Source of the DNA: Gambelia wislizenii
Lineage: Eukaryota; Chordata; Lepidosauria; Squamata; Crotaphytidae
Reading direction: 5' to 3'
Length of the DNA: 64,000 nucleotides
Assembly (NCBI GenBank): GCA_030847615.1
Contig: JAUMIR010000003.1
Location: 70,194,001-70,258,000, forward strand
How positions within the stretch are numbered: the stretch's first letter is position 1; each line of letters opens with the position of its first letter. Made by a program: the position numbers and the translations under genes. The notes below the pieces were generated by a model. That model searched no databases, was not told where the DNA came from, and was given only the letters and a program-made list of their open reading frames with translations. Of the stretch, positions 23,250-33,440 are shown piece after piece.

Positions 23250-23636
23250 GTCTCATAGAATCATAGAATTGTAGAGTTGGAAGAGACCACAAGGGCCATC
23301 CAGTCCAACCCCCCGCCATGCAGGAAATCACGATCAAAGCATCCCTGACAGAATGCCATCCAGCCTCTGTTTAAAGACCTCCAAGGAAGGAGACCCCACC
23401 ACGCTCCGAGGGAGTGTGTTCCACTGCCAAACAGCTCTTACTGTCAAAAGTTCCTCCTAATGTTGAGGTGGAATCTCTGTTCCTGGAGCTTGCATCCATT
23501 GCTCCGTGATCTAGTCTCTGGAGCAGCAGAAAACAAGCTTGCTCCACCCTCAATGTGACACCCCTTCAAATACTTAAACAGGGCTATCATATCAGTTTAG
23601 TCATCCTGACCTCTAGGGAGAGTTCAGGCTTGATTT
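23250..23636 (-). mobile_element. CR1-like LINE 3' end
   Basis: The plus strand reads ATCATAGAATTGTAGAGTTGG, then AGGGCCATCCAGTCCAACCC, the reversed terminal region of CR1 elements. The sequence continues through CAGCCTCTGTTTAAAGACC and CTCCACCCTCAATGTGACA, all usual in amniote CR1 3' UTRs. It is 5'-truncated. Confidence 0.85.
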
Positions 23637-24044
23637 GCTCTAGGACCCATTTATTTGTATTTTTAGCAGTCCACAGTATACTCTTTTAAAAAACGGCTCT
23701 TTCCTCTGTGTACCAGAGCTTACTGAGTGTATCTTTCTTCCAGCATGGGACCTAGCGGACAAATACTGATACTCCTTACATAAATATATAATTTCTTTTA
23801 CAGTACAATCAGCAGAAGGTGTACATTCCTGAAGCCTTTTGATGTTCAGGATATCAGAAATAAGGAAAATTGTTTGAGAACAGGTTGGTTTTGCACTCTG
23901 AAGCCTAAGCAACAAGTAAGCCCTATGGGAGGGAGCCATGGATTGCACATTATTCACATGATTAAAGATTGTGTGTGTGTAAAAATCCCAATCTGTACTA
24001 GCAACAGTGGCTGTGGGTGTTTTAGACTTATCAAAAATAAGTTA

Positions 24045-24045
24045 C

Positions 24046-24085
<40 letters not shown>

Positions 24086-24086
24086 A
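24045..24086. repeat. (AT)n(TG)n microsatellite
   Basis: A compound dinucleotide run: AT units to about 24062, then TG units to 24085. Confidence 0.95.
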
Positions 24087-24543
24087 TGCATGTATAGGTG
24101 GAGAAACTAATCTGCATCTATGATTGTGAACACAAGAGGCAGGAAGGATACTTACTCCTACCGAATTGCTCATTAAAGGCTCATTAAAGACTCTTCTGAC
24201 CACTTACTTATTGCTGGTTCTTTTTTCTTAAATTCTGTTCAACAAAATCACAGCACACACAACAGCCAATGTATAATGCTTATTGTGCTAGATCAAGAAC
24301 TGGCAAGATCTAGGTTCAAAGCCCAGGGCTGTTTGTGTGTCTGTGTGTGTGGGACGGGGATTAAATCCAGGGTTGGAGGGAGAATTCTCATACACCACTG
24401 GGTAAGGTTCCATTGTGGGAATGCAAGATAATATAGTACACTGAATAAATAATAACAAAATTTTACACCAACGCTTCTTTCCAGGCTTCCCCATTTGCGG
24501 TAGTCAAAAATGGTAGCTACCCTGATACAGGTGCATACATATG

Positions 24544-24767
24544 TGGCCAAATCCACACAGACACAAATAATCCAGTTTGAAACTGGATGATTTGCCATGG
24601 CTCCTTCCTATGGAATTCTGGGATTGGTAGTTTGGGTGAGGCACCTGCACCCTTGGGCAGAGAAGGCTAAAGACCTTGTAAAACTACCAATCCCAGGGCG
24701 CCATAGGAAGGAGCCATGGCAAATCTAGTTTCAAACTGGATTATTTGTGTCTGTGTGGATTTGGCCA
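24544..24767. mobile_element. Fold-back MITE with ~70-bp arms
   Basis: A 224-bp near-perfect palindrome. The left arm begins TGGCCAAATCCACACAGACA, and the right arm ends with its inverse, TGTCTGTGTGGATTTGGCCA. Both arms continue through the GCCATGGCTCCTTCCTATGG region and its inverse. The centre (around 24640-24680) is unpaired. There is no coding content, and the superfamily is not determined. Confidence 0.8.
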
Positions 24768-24896
24768 AATCTACAGACACAGAGGCAGGTTTTCCTCTTG
24801 ACAGTAGCAAGGTGCAGTTCATACCCAAGAGCTCACTTAACGCGGATTATTAATTCCTCCCAAACCATCTTCCTGAACTAGAAAGAGAAGAGAGTA

Positions 24897-25126
24897 CAGT
24901 CGTCCCTCCATATCAACAGATTTGGTATCCACAGATTTAAGTTTCCACGGCTTGAAAATATTCTTAAAAAAAATAATAATCCAAAAAGCAAACCTTGATT
25001 TTGCCATCTTATATAAGGGACACCATTTTGCTATGCCATTGCATACAATGGGACTTGAGTATTAATGGATTTTGGTATCCATGGGGGTCCTGGAACCAAA
25101 CCCTAGAGAATATGAAGGTACAACTG
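24897..25126 (+). mobile_element. Tigger-like MITE, family A
   Basis: A 230-bp element lies between TA at 24895-24896 and 25127-25128. It opens CAGTCGTCCCTCCATATC and closes with the inverse of CAGTTGTACCTTCATATTC. The interior matches the copies at 5.2 and 37.1 kb. Confidence 0.8.
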
Positions 25127-25134
25127 TAATGTGA

Positions 25135-25400
25135 AGTCGAAGGCTTTCATGGCTGGCATCCATAGGTTTTCCATAGTTTTTTTTTTTTCTGGGCTGTGAG
25201 GCCGTGTTATGGAAGAGTTTTTTTCCTGATGTTTCACCTGAAGAGAGTAACACGTTGGGGGGGGGGAACGGTAGATGACACAGATTTTCCTTGGGTTTTT
25301 TTCCATGCTGTGAGGCCATGTTCTGGAAGAGTTTCTTTCTGACATTTTGCCTGCATCTGTGGCTGGCATCTTCAGAGAATGATTGGGTAGGAGTGTGTGC
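25135..25400 (-). mobile_element. Penelope-like terminal repeats, two units
   Basis: Two related units (about 25150-25260 and 25290-25400) share CTGTGAGGCC, then GTTNTGGAAGAGTTT, then a CTGAT/CATTTTGCC segment. On the minus strand the second unit reads CTGAAGATGCC...GCAGGCAAAATGTC. That resembles the CUGANGA-stem-GAAA layout of hammerhead motifs known from Penelope-like elements. Family assignment is inference. Confidence 0.4.
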
Positions 25401-25527
25401 GGAGTTTATATACTGTGTTGTGAACCCCTGTTGGGGAGTACAAGTTGTCCCTTCACATTCTCTGGGGTTTGGTACCAGGACCTCCATGAATACCCAAATC
25501 CGTGAATACTCAAGTCCCATTATATGT

Positions 25528-26193
25528 CTCTCTCTCTCTGGCTTTTCTTCGCAAACGAAGATTCAGGAAGGACTCATCCCGCGCTTTCTGCAAGCGCGCT
25601 GATGACTAAAAAGGCCAATCCGAGATAAACAAGTCCGGTTGCAAAAAGCACAGCAGAAGGTCTCCTTGGGTGATGTTTTTGGGTTGTGATTCTTTCTGCG
25701 TTGTCGTTTCTCTTCAAGACTTGTTCGTCGTGAGTTCTCAAATAAGGCTGCAGCATTGTGGATAGTGCGTCTCCATGCCTCCCGATGTGAGGCCAGGGCG
25801 GACCACTGTTGGTGATCAATTTGGCCAAGCCTGAGATGTTGTTTCAGGGAGTCTTTGTATCGCTTTTTTGGAGCGCCCCTCTTACGCTGACCCGTGGCGA
25901 GTTCACCGTAGAGTAGTCTTCTTTAGCATGATGCTCCAAAGGGCTTTGGCAGAGCTTGAAAAAGACGACGGCATCTATATACGCAACCGTACTGATGGTA
26001 GCTTGTTTAACTTAAGCCGTCTGAGGGCTCACACTAAGACTCTAAACTATCTAGTCCGTGAGCTGCTCTTCGCCGATGCTGCTGCCCTTGTTGCCCACAC
26101 AGAAGCAGCTCTGCAGCGCCTAACATCCTGCTTTGCAACAGCTGCAGAGCTGTTTGGGCTAGAAGTCAACCTGAAGAAAACAGAAGTTCTTTA
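25528..26193 (-). mobile_element. Zinc-finger-tailed LINE with 5' inversion
   Basis: A 666-bp insertion is flanked by an 11-bp target duplication, CCATTATATGT, at 25517-25527 and 26194-26204. Up to about 25915 it is the minus-strand 3' end: LYGELATGQRKRGAPKKRYK, then the CNRTCLSRIGLFSHQRA knuckle. From about 25918 the sequence is plus-strand and encodes an RT segment (MLQRALAELEKDDGIYI ... ELLFADAAALVAHTE). The catalytic FADD is changed to FADA. This arrangement is the signature of twin priming. Confidence 0.85.
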
Positions 26194-26277
26194 CCATTAT
26201 ATGTAATGGCACAGCAAAATGGTGTCCCTTATATAAGATGGCAAAATCAAGGTTTGCTTTTTTGGATTATTATTTTT

Positions 26278-26739
26278 AATCTCCGGAACCGCCTCCTCCC
26301 ATACAATCCTCCCCACGCACTCCGGTCCTCTGGGAGGAATTTGCTTCAGCCATAAAAATCTAGGCTGTCTGCAACCTCACAGAGGGCCTTTTCGGCAATC
26401 GGCCCCAAATTGTGGAATGACCTGCCGAACGAGATCCGTCAGATAACAAGCTTGAGTAGCTTTAAAAAAGCACTAAAGACGGATCTCTTTCGGCAGGCCT
26501 TTCCTAATTAGATCCCGGCCTCAGGGGATCCTGGCTTCTTTTAGTCCGCTGGCCACTTATTGTATTTTATTGTATTTATTGTATTTAAATGTGTTTTTAG
26601 ATCAGTTGGTTTTAATTTATAATTGTTTAATATTTTTTTATGAGAAGGGTGGGGGTGCTTGGGGATTTTATCTGTATTGTATTTTAATTTTTGTAAGCCG
26701 TCCGATTGTTTTAACAGAGGGGCAGGGTATAAATAAATT

Positions 26740-26772
<33 letters not shown>
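26278..26772 (+). mobile_element. L2-like LINE 3' end with (ATT)n tail
   Basis: It encodes IGPKLWNDLPNEIRQITSLS and then FKKALKTDLFRQAFPN, the C-terminus of an L2/CR1-type ORF. A long AT-rich UTR, GTAAGCCGTCCGATTG, GGGTATAAATAAATT and an ATT repeat follow. It sits inside the family A MITE. Confidence 0.8.
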
Positions 26773-26773
<1 letters not shown>

Positions 26774-26989
26774 TTCAAGCCGTGAATACTTAAATCCGTG
26801 AATGCCAAATCCGTGAATGTGGAGAGACAACTACGGAATGGTTAGTTTCTGGATATAGGAATGTCATTGAATGTTCATTTGTTTGTGAGACATTATTGTT
26901 TCTATGTTGCCTCATGAATTGATCCAAAATAAAATCTTTAAAAAAGAAAAGAAAATGCAAGGATGAGCCTTAGATGGAGGGGGAATAAA

Positions 26990-27480
26990 GTTCTGCCTGT
27001 GTAGGGAACCAGCCCGGGTGGGTGGGTGCCTGCCTGTGTGTGTGAGGGAGGGAAGGGGCAGCAGCAGCTCTTGTGTGTGTGTGGGTCTAATACGGGGCTG
27101 GCGGGCGGTGCCGACGGGGCCCTACAGCGCTCCCGCGCTCCTCCTGCCGTTGGCTCCGGCGTTCCGAAGCCCCTCCCGCAGGAAGGAGGGGGCGGAGACA
27201 CACGGCCGCGGGGGTCACATGACCATGCGTGACGGCGCGGCAGCCATCTTGTGTTGTTGGGGCTGAGGATTGGTTTGGGATCCGACAGGCTCTCCGTCCG
27301 CGACCTCAGGTAAAGCTGCTCGTGGTCGCCGGCGCCTCTCCTTTCGGGCGCCACCCCTCCCCGCGTCTCCTTTCTCCCTCCCGGCCCCGTGCCTGGCCCA
27401 CTGTCGCGGCTCTTTGGCCTGAAACACGCGTAGGCCTCTCGCCAAGCCCCGGCCTCCCTTAGGTGTCGTGTCCCGGAAAG
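26990..27480 (+). promoter_or_regulatory. GIGYF2: GIGYF2 CpG-island promoter
   Basis: A sharp local rise in G+C and CpG density marks this stretch against AT-rich flanks. It contains GTCACATGAC (27214-27223), an E-box of the M-box/CLEAR type. GCCATCTTG, a YY1 site in the orientation common just downstream of start sites, is at about 27243-27251. TGACG (27230-27234) and GC boxes are also present. No TATA box is visible, which suits a housekeeping gene. The start site is not resolvable from sequence. It is probably near 27200-27240, given the YY1 site and the splice donor at 27310. Confidence 0.75.
27225..27309 (+). other. GIGYF2: GIGYF2 first exon (5' UTR), 3' boundary
   Basis: The exon ends CGACCTCAG at 27309 and is followed by the donor GTAAAG. 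Its 5' end is not known; 27225 is a placeholder near the predicted start region. A small ORF starting at ATG 27225 (or in-frame ATG 27219) and ending at TGA 27264-27266 would encode MRDGAAAILCCWG if transcription begins upstream of it. The rest of the transcript leader is joined to 38476. Confidence 0.55.
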
Positions 27481-28812
27481 CGAAGGGGGGAATGGGCTAC
27501 GACAGCGTAGTGTGGACGGCTGTTAACTATGGCGTACAGCGCTGGGTTGTCTGCAGTGTGTGGTCAAAGTAAGGGAGGCTGGATGGGTCTGGGCCGCCTT
27601 GTTCCAGCCTGTGACACCAAACAGCTGTGGGTGGGCCTTTCCTTCTCCATGCGGCATACTGGTAGGAACTGTTGGGTCTCTGCAGGGCGGGGGATAGTGG
27701 GCTATTCTTTGGTGGACGACCAGAGTGGAGTGTGTAATTATTCTCCTTCCATATGCCCCCCAAATCCTCCCTACTACTGGGTGAGAATGTCCTCCTCGTT
27801 CTGTGGGTTTGTATGCCATTATGTAGGGGAAGCACTCTTCTTGTTCTACGGCAATGACTTGCCAACATAGAAAGGAAGGAGGCGCCAGCACCTGCTGCCA
27901 GTGCCAGATTAATTGAGCATAGGAATGGCACCCTTAAACTCTGTGATGATGCCGAGGGTTTGAGGAATGGAGGATCGTGTATATTTTTGGAAAGCAGTAG
28001 GGTAGAAGTAGGCTGGAGAGAAGCTGAAACGAGTTAGTGGCTTCTGATAATTGCAAATGGCAGAAGCCTACAGGCTACTTACTGGAAGTGACAGGTACTT
28101 ACATCGAAAGCAGGGTGTAGGAAATACACTTCATAAACTATTTACTCAAGTATTGTTAATGTTCTGAGTTGATTGAACTGAAGATGCAGTTCTGTAGATC
28201 TTGTTGCATTTCTTATATGTCTGATTATTTGTAGACCAAGTTGAGTTAAATCTATCTTTTGTAAACTGACCGATACTACAGTCAGTAATTTCCAGGTACT
28301 TGGTAGTTTTGAAATCTTATTAATGCAGTGGAATTAAAATAATAAATGACTATTTACCTTCATGACTGATTTAGCAATTTGTTAATTTAGTTATATTGTA
28401 TTTTGAGAAGTAATTTTGAGAACAATGCAAAATGGGACGCAGTTTATGAGCAAATAATACTTGATTTTGTTTTTGGTAAAGTAACTAATCCAAACATGTA
28501 CAGTATTTGCTTACTTATAAACTTGTATGGAAACTCTATGGATAGAATCTTATTGGTGCACTGCATTAGCAGTTGCACTTTTTCCAGGGTTGCTCAGTGG
28601 TAGCAAGTGAAGGCATACAGAATCTGCCAGGTCTAAGCAACCTAGTTCTTCAGAACTTAATTTCTTCATAACCACTGCACTCATGGCCTTTTCTGTCCTG
28701 CAACAGCATAGTTAAACAAACATAGTGTGCCAGTGGAATTCTGGCCTATGTTTACTTACCAACCATTAGGAGATACAACAGGTTTCTTGAAGTTAATACA
28801 GCCACAGAATAT

Positions 28813-29064
28813 TTAGAATCATAGAGTTGAAAGAAACCATGAGGGCCATCTAGTCCAACCAGCTACCTTGCCGGAATACGCAATCAAAGCACTCCTGACA
28901 GATAGCCATCCAGCCTCTGTTTAATAATCTCCAAAGAAGAAGACTCCACCACACTATGAGGCAGTGTATTCTACTGTCAAACAGCTCTTATCATCAGGAA
29001 GTTCTTCCTAATACTGTACTTAGGTGGAATCTCTTTTCCTACAGCTTGAGTCCATTGCTTCTAG
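28813..29064 (-). mobile_element. CR1-like LINE 3' end, minus copy
   Basis: It begins GAATCATAGAGTTGAAAGA, then GGGCCATCTAGTCCAACCAG, the reversed CR1 terminus. It continues through CAGCCTCTGTTTAATAATC and GTGGAATCTCTTTTCCTA. It forms the left arm of a fold-back with 29101-29391. Confidence 0.85.
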
Positions 29065-29100
29065 ATGCCAGAAATTTTGACCCATTTGTTCTTAGTAAAT

Positions 29101-29391
29101 GGACTGTTAGGTAAAGCCTTCTTATCTACTGCTCCAGAGACTAGAATACAAACCAGTGGATTCAAATTACAAGAAAAGAGATTCCACCTAAACATTAGGA
29201 AGAATTTTTTGACTGTAACAGCTGTTCAACATTGGAACAGACTGCCTTGGAGGGTGGTACACTCTCTTCATCTTTGGAGGTCTTTAAGCAGAGGTTGGAT
29301 GTGCATTTTTTAGGAGTTGTAATTGTGTACTCCTACATGGCAGGGGGTTGGACTAGATGTGGTCCCTTTCAACTTTAAGATTCTATGATTT
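29101..29391 (+). mobile_element. CR1-like LINE 3' end, plus copy
   Basis: It encodes a CR1-type tail (HLNIRKNFLTVTAVQHWNRLPW) and ends with GGGGGTTGGACTAGATG and AAGATTCTATGATTT, the canonical CR1 terminus. It is inverted relative to 28813-29064 and separated from it by about 36 bp. Confidence 0.85.
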
Positions 29392-30384
29392 CTTTTAAGC
29401 TTCATTTAGAAGGCACCAGATTTATAGGATACCAGATTTTTGTAATGGTCAAGTGAAATAAAAAGGGTGAACCAAACATTTAGTAATCTAGTACTATCAG
29501 TGTTGTATACTTCCTAGAAGGGATTTTCGTTCACTTTTATACAGGCATGCTAGAAATCAACATGAGGTAGTTGTGAAAATTCAAGGCACTTGTCATTAAA
29601 GAGAAGTCCAACCACCTGTAGAATTGATAGGCCAAACAAGGATGTAAAAGTAACTGTGGACAGGCCAAGATACCTTTTTTGGAGTGTATCAAAAGATAGA
29701 AATCAGTAGGATGATTAATACCACTGGCGTATACTGAGCAGGCTTATAGGATCTGTTCCAGAAATGTCTTGCAAGTCTAGCAGTAAAGAAAACATACTGG
29801 CCAGAAGGGTTGATCAGGTTGGATTTTAGTAGAATACAGTAGAATGTAGTCTAAGCTTAGTTGAATCATCTGCGCTCATAGATAGCTTCTTAAACAGGGA
29901 CTTGAGCATCTCATTTAAAGGTGGTGAAAACCAGTGTATTTCTTCCAACAAGGTGTTGATGATCTTAGCCAAAAACCCAACCAACCTCCCTCCCTCAGCT
30001 TGTCTTCACAAGCCAGGAAGGATGCTGCACTACACAACCTCTGGTAATCTGTTCACATCTTCAAGTGTCACTGACCAAACTGAAAATGTGAATATAAATA
30101 TCAGCAGGGTAACTGCTCTTTTAGAGGAGAGACTACACTTTTGGAATCTCATTTGAACTGTTGCCCCAAAGAAGACATTATCTGAAAATAATGTTCAGTC
30201 CTTTTCACTATATGTTTAACTTGAAGTTGTGCACATCTTTCTTAGTACATATCTAGGAAACACATTAGACACTGAAAACATCATAAATGATAGTGTCATT
30301 TTTTGGCTCTAGGCTTAGTAGCATAAGTAGATATTCTGGTTCTATAACAGGGAAGTTAGCTCTGAAGCTTGTTATTGGTTTGGA

Positions 30385-30444
30385 AACTTTGGGATGCTCA
30401 CAGGTATAATATTATAATAACTTTGGGATGCTCACAGGTATAAT
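30385..30444. repeat. 34-bp tandem duplication
   Basis: The 26-bp motif AACTTTGGGATGCTCACAGG... occurs at 30385-30410 and again at 30419-30444 without change. Confidence 0.9.
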
Positions 30445-30562
30445 TTAAGAGTCATCAACTTGGGAGAAGCTAAACTACAGACACACTTGGATCTACTTTA
30501 TGCACAGATTCTGTTTGAGGTGGCTTTTCTGTTCACTTCAGTGGAGACAGCTTTTCCATATA

Positions 30563-30812
30563 CAGTCGGACCCCCATATCCACTAATTCATTATCCACTG
30601 ATTCAATTATCCACAGGACACAAAACAGCACAGCTACCATAGAGTCTTCCTAGAAAATGTGTCCTCTCTAGCCATTTTCTAGGTCCTCCAAAGCAACTCT
30701 GTGGTATTTTAAACTGGAAGTCTTGTTATTTTCAATGGTGTTTGCTATTATCCACGGTTTTCGGTATCCACGCCCCCCCCAACCATTCCTCAGCGGATTA
30801 GGGGTCCTACTC
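30563..30812 (+). mobile_element. Tigger-like MITE, family B
   Basis: It starts after TA with CAGTCGGACCCCCATATCC and ends GGATTAGGGGTCCTACT, near-inverse. The interior has the family B signature GCCATTTTCTAGGTCCTCC. It is shared with 31.1, 49.3 and 54.1 kb. Confidence 0.72.
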
Positions 30813-31134
30813 CATTGTTTCTGTGTATAGAACTCCCTGCCTCTGAAGTTAATGGGTGAACTCTATGGATAGAATATTACATCCAGCACAGAAAAGTCCC
30901 ATTCTATATAAATTTGTTATTCAATAATGAGGAAAAATTTTGATGGTCTTTGCTAACCTGGTGCCCACCAGAGGTTTAGGATTCAGTGCATTTCAGGGCC
31001 AGCCAGTTGTTGGGAATGTTACAGGAGTTGTGGACCAAAACATCTGTGCAGCATCAAATTGGGAAAAACTGATGTATGGTATGATGCAACTTCAGTTTAA
31101 TTTTAATATCTGGCCAGTTGATTGTAGTATAGTA

Positions 31135-31374
31135 CAATCCCTTATCCATTGGGGATTGGTTCTGGGGGTGTGTGGATACCAAAAACTGTGGATAATAGTG
31201 AACACCATTGAAAATAATGGGACTTCTGGTTTAACATATCAAAGAGTTGCCTTGGAAGACCTAGAAAATAGCTAGAGAGGACACATTTTCTAGGAAGACT
31301 CTATGGTAGCTGTGCTGTTTTGTGTCCCATGGATAATTGAATCAGTGGATATGGGCTCCTACTGTATATGTGTA
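31135..31374 (-). mobile_element. Tigger-like MITE, family B
   Basis: A 240-bp element with TA on both sides (31133-31134, 31375-31376). It opens CAATCCCTTATCCATTGG, and its inverse end is CAGTAGGAGCCCATATCC. It is in opposite orientation to the copy 320 bp upstream. Confidence 0.75.
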
Positions 31375-31764
31375 GCTGTAGATTCTTCTTTGGGACGAAA
31401 TATTTTTTCCTTCTTGCTCTGATGCCTTTGAATGTGAAGGCAGTAAATAATGTTAGATTAATATGTTTTTACATGGATCCATACATTTTGACTAGCCTTG
31501 ATGGCTAAGGAGTTCTTAGAATTGTTCTTTGCCCTGTCCCAGCTGAAGATAGTTTGTTGCCTGAAGCAAGAGCTCAATAAATTTGCTCCTCCCCCAGTGC
31601 TAAAGTCATCACTTAAAACATATTGTTGCACCATTCAGATACTAACACCTTTTTTCATTGCCCCTATCAACAGAGGTTTTACCTGTAGCAAATTGTTTCA
31701 CCTACAACATAGCATGCCTGCCTTGATTTCTTCTCTCTTCTGGGAAGGAGGGATGTTTCTTTGG

Positions 31765-31850
31765 CTTTTTTAGTCATCAGCGCGCTTGCAGAAAGCGCGG
31801 GATGAGTCCTTCCTGAATCTTCGTTTGCGAAGAAAAGCCAGAGAGAGAAA
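31765..31850 (+). mobile_element. Zinc-finger-tailed LINE, last 85 bp
   Basis: It starts within the zinc-knuckle codons (TTTTTAGTCATCAGCGCGC) and runs to GAAGAAAAGCCAGAGAGAG, the same 3' end as at 7.8 and 44.1 kb. It is a very short 5'-truncated insertion. Confidence 0.8.
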
Positions 31851-32129
31851 CAGATGTAATCACAAGGAAGAGATTCCTGATCATTGATTGTGACTGCAGA
31901 TGGAATGCTGTTTTTGTGGTATTCAGTCTATCCATGTGGAATGGATTAAAATAGATACGTTTTGTTCAGTTTCTTGCAAAAATATTCAGAATGCAACCTA
32001 CTGTATATTAAAAGCTATGGCAGATACCACATTAGTAGTAATAGTGATTCATACTTGGTTTTTGTTCTTATTAGTTCAGTTTTTGTTGGCATCAGGAAGA
32101 TTTCTATGTCAGCATTACTGATAGGTTGA

Positions 32130-32322
32130 AGGCTTTGATGGGGGTAAGCAAAGTGCAACAGAGAGGTTTGAATTCCTGGTCAGCCATGGAAACCCACTGG
32201 ATAACCTCGGGCAAGTCATATTCTCTCAGTTTCAGAGGAACGCAAACCCCCTCTCAACTAATTTTGCCAAGAAAACCCTGTGATAGGCTTGCCATAAGTT
32301 AGAAATGATTTGAAGGCTCAGA
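32130..32322 (+). mobile_element. MIR-like (CORE) SINE
   Basis: It contains TGAATTCCTGGTCAGCCATGG, then CCACTGGATAACCTCGGGCAAG, then TTTTGCCAAGAAAACCCTGTG. The tail is GATTTGAAGGC. The middle block corresponds to the conserved core of MIR-type SINEs. Confidence 0.72.
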
Positions 32323-32912
32323 GCAGGCAAAGTACAGCACAAAGACAACATGATCCCACCCCACTGTATCCCTTTCTTCCAACCCCAAAAGTTGCTCCAT
32401 GTGGCCATTCACTTCTCGTTTCCTTTAAAAACACCTTTTCTAGCCTGAAGTGGGCCAGGATAGACAAAATTATATTAATTGCATTCCCCAGAAGAACTTG
32501 GGAGTTTGATTTGCCACTTGGAGAGTAAAAAGATGGGTGATTGGTAGTGTTGGGTTTTAGAGTCTTAGGGAGGTGTGGCCCATTGAAGTGTGGATAGGGC
32601 AGAAATGGCTCCTGGGCCCCCATAAGTTGCCCAGCCGTGATTAAGATAATGGAAGCATTTGCATGACATGACAAGCCAGAGATCTGCAGTAACTCTGGCT
32701 TGTTGTGAATGAGCAGTGCACTGCTGTAGCTAAACATACCACAGCACATTGAACTGCAGTTGGTTTATTTCTTCTGTCAACAGGGAGCTTCCCTTCTCTG
32801 GTTTGTTCCTTTCCAGCAAACCAGAAGAAAAAAACTTGGTTGGTTTCTCTGCTTTTTGGGGAGGAAACAATCCAGAGAAACAAATGCTCTGCTGCCAGAC
32901 AACAGTATAGAC

Positions 32913-33081
32913 CAGTGTTTCTCAACCAGGGTTCCTTGGAACCCTAGGGTTCCCCAAGAGGTTGCTAGGAGTTCCTCAGGAGATTGTGATTGGGGTATAG
33001 AATAATGTTTATGCAGGGGTTTCCTGAAGCCTGAAAATTATTTCAAGGGTTCCTCTAGGATTAAAAGGTTGAGAAAGGCTG
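32913..33081. mobile_element. hAT-like MITE, 169 bp
   Basis: The ends CAGTGTTTCTCAACC and GGTTGAGAAAGGCTG are inverted. A perfect 8-bp target duplication GTATAGAC lies at 32905-32912 and 33082-33089. Both marks are diagnostic of hAT transposition. There is no ORF. Confidence 0.92.
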
Positions 33082-33408
33082 GTATAGACCAACTGCAGAG
33101 CAAAGAAAGTGGGAATGATCAAGTAACATTTGTGCAGATCCTTGGCTGGTTAAATTGTGCAAGTGCACTTGGCATGTATTTTTATCATGGCACCTTGATC
33201 CAACTTTGTGGACACTTTTTACTATAATATAGCCAAAGAAAAACTAGTGTGAATTCAAGTTTTTATGAATGAATATATACACTTCACATCCAGTAAATAT
33301 GCTGCTAGTCTGCTGACTTGCAAATTATAGTTTCATATCAATTTGAGCAGAAGGTTTGGAAAATGAAGGCATGACTGGATGTAGCCCTTTTTGAAAACGT
33401 AATTAATT

Positions 33409-33440
33409 TACACGCGCGCACACACACACACGCACACACG
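33409..33440. repeat. CA/CG-rich microsatellite
   Basis: An alternating purine-pyrimidine tract, ACACGCGCGCACACACACAC followed by a few more repeats. It is a potential Z-DNA former. Confidence 0.85.

Larger units (their letters stand above)
25441..26833 (-). mobile_element. Tigger-like MITE split by two insertions
   Basis: Family A pieces lie at 25441-25527, 26194-26277 and 26773-26833, together equal to one copy. The start is TA then CAAGTTGTCCCTTC. The end is decayed (GAGACAACTACGG), so the right-hand TA is not clean. The gaps are a zinc-finger-tailed LINE and an L2-like LINE, giving the relative ages: MITE first, then the two retroposons. Confidence 0.8.

Noticed and set aside
25062..25520. 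152-codon minus-strand ORF with a repeated ASHRCRQNV/ASQHGKK-like motif
   Set aside because: The repetition reflects two copies of a Penelope-like terminal repeat, not a repeat protein.
27523..27931. ORFs of 113-134 codons on both strands after the CpG island
   Set aside because: They lie just inside GIGYF2 intron 1 in GC-rich sequence with few stop codons. No domain or conserved pattern is visible.
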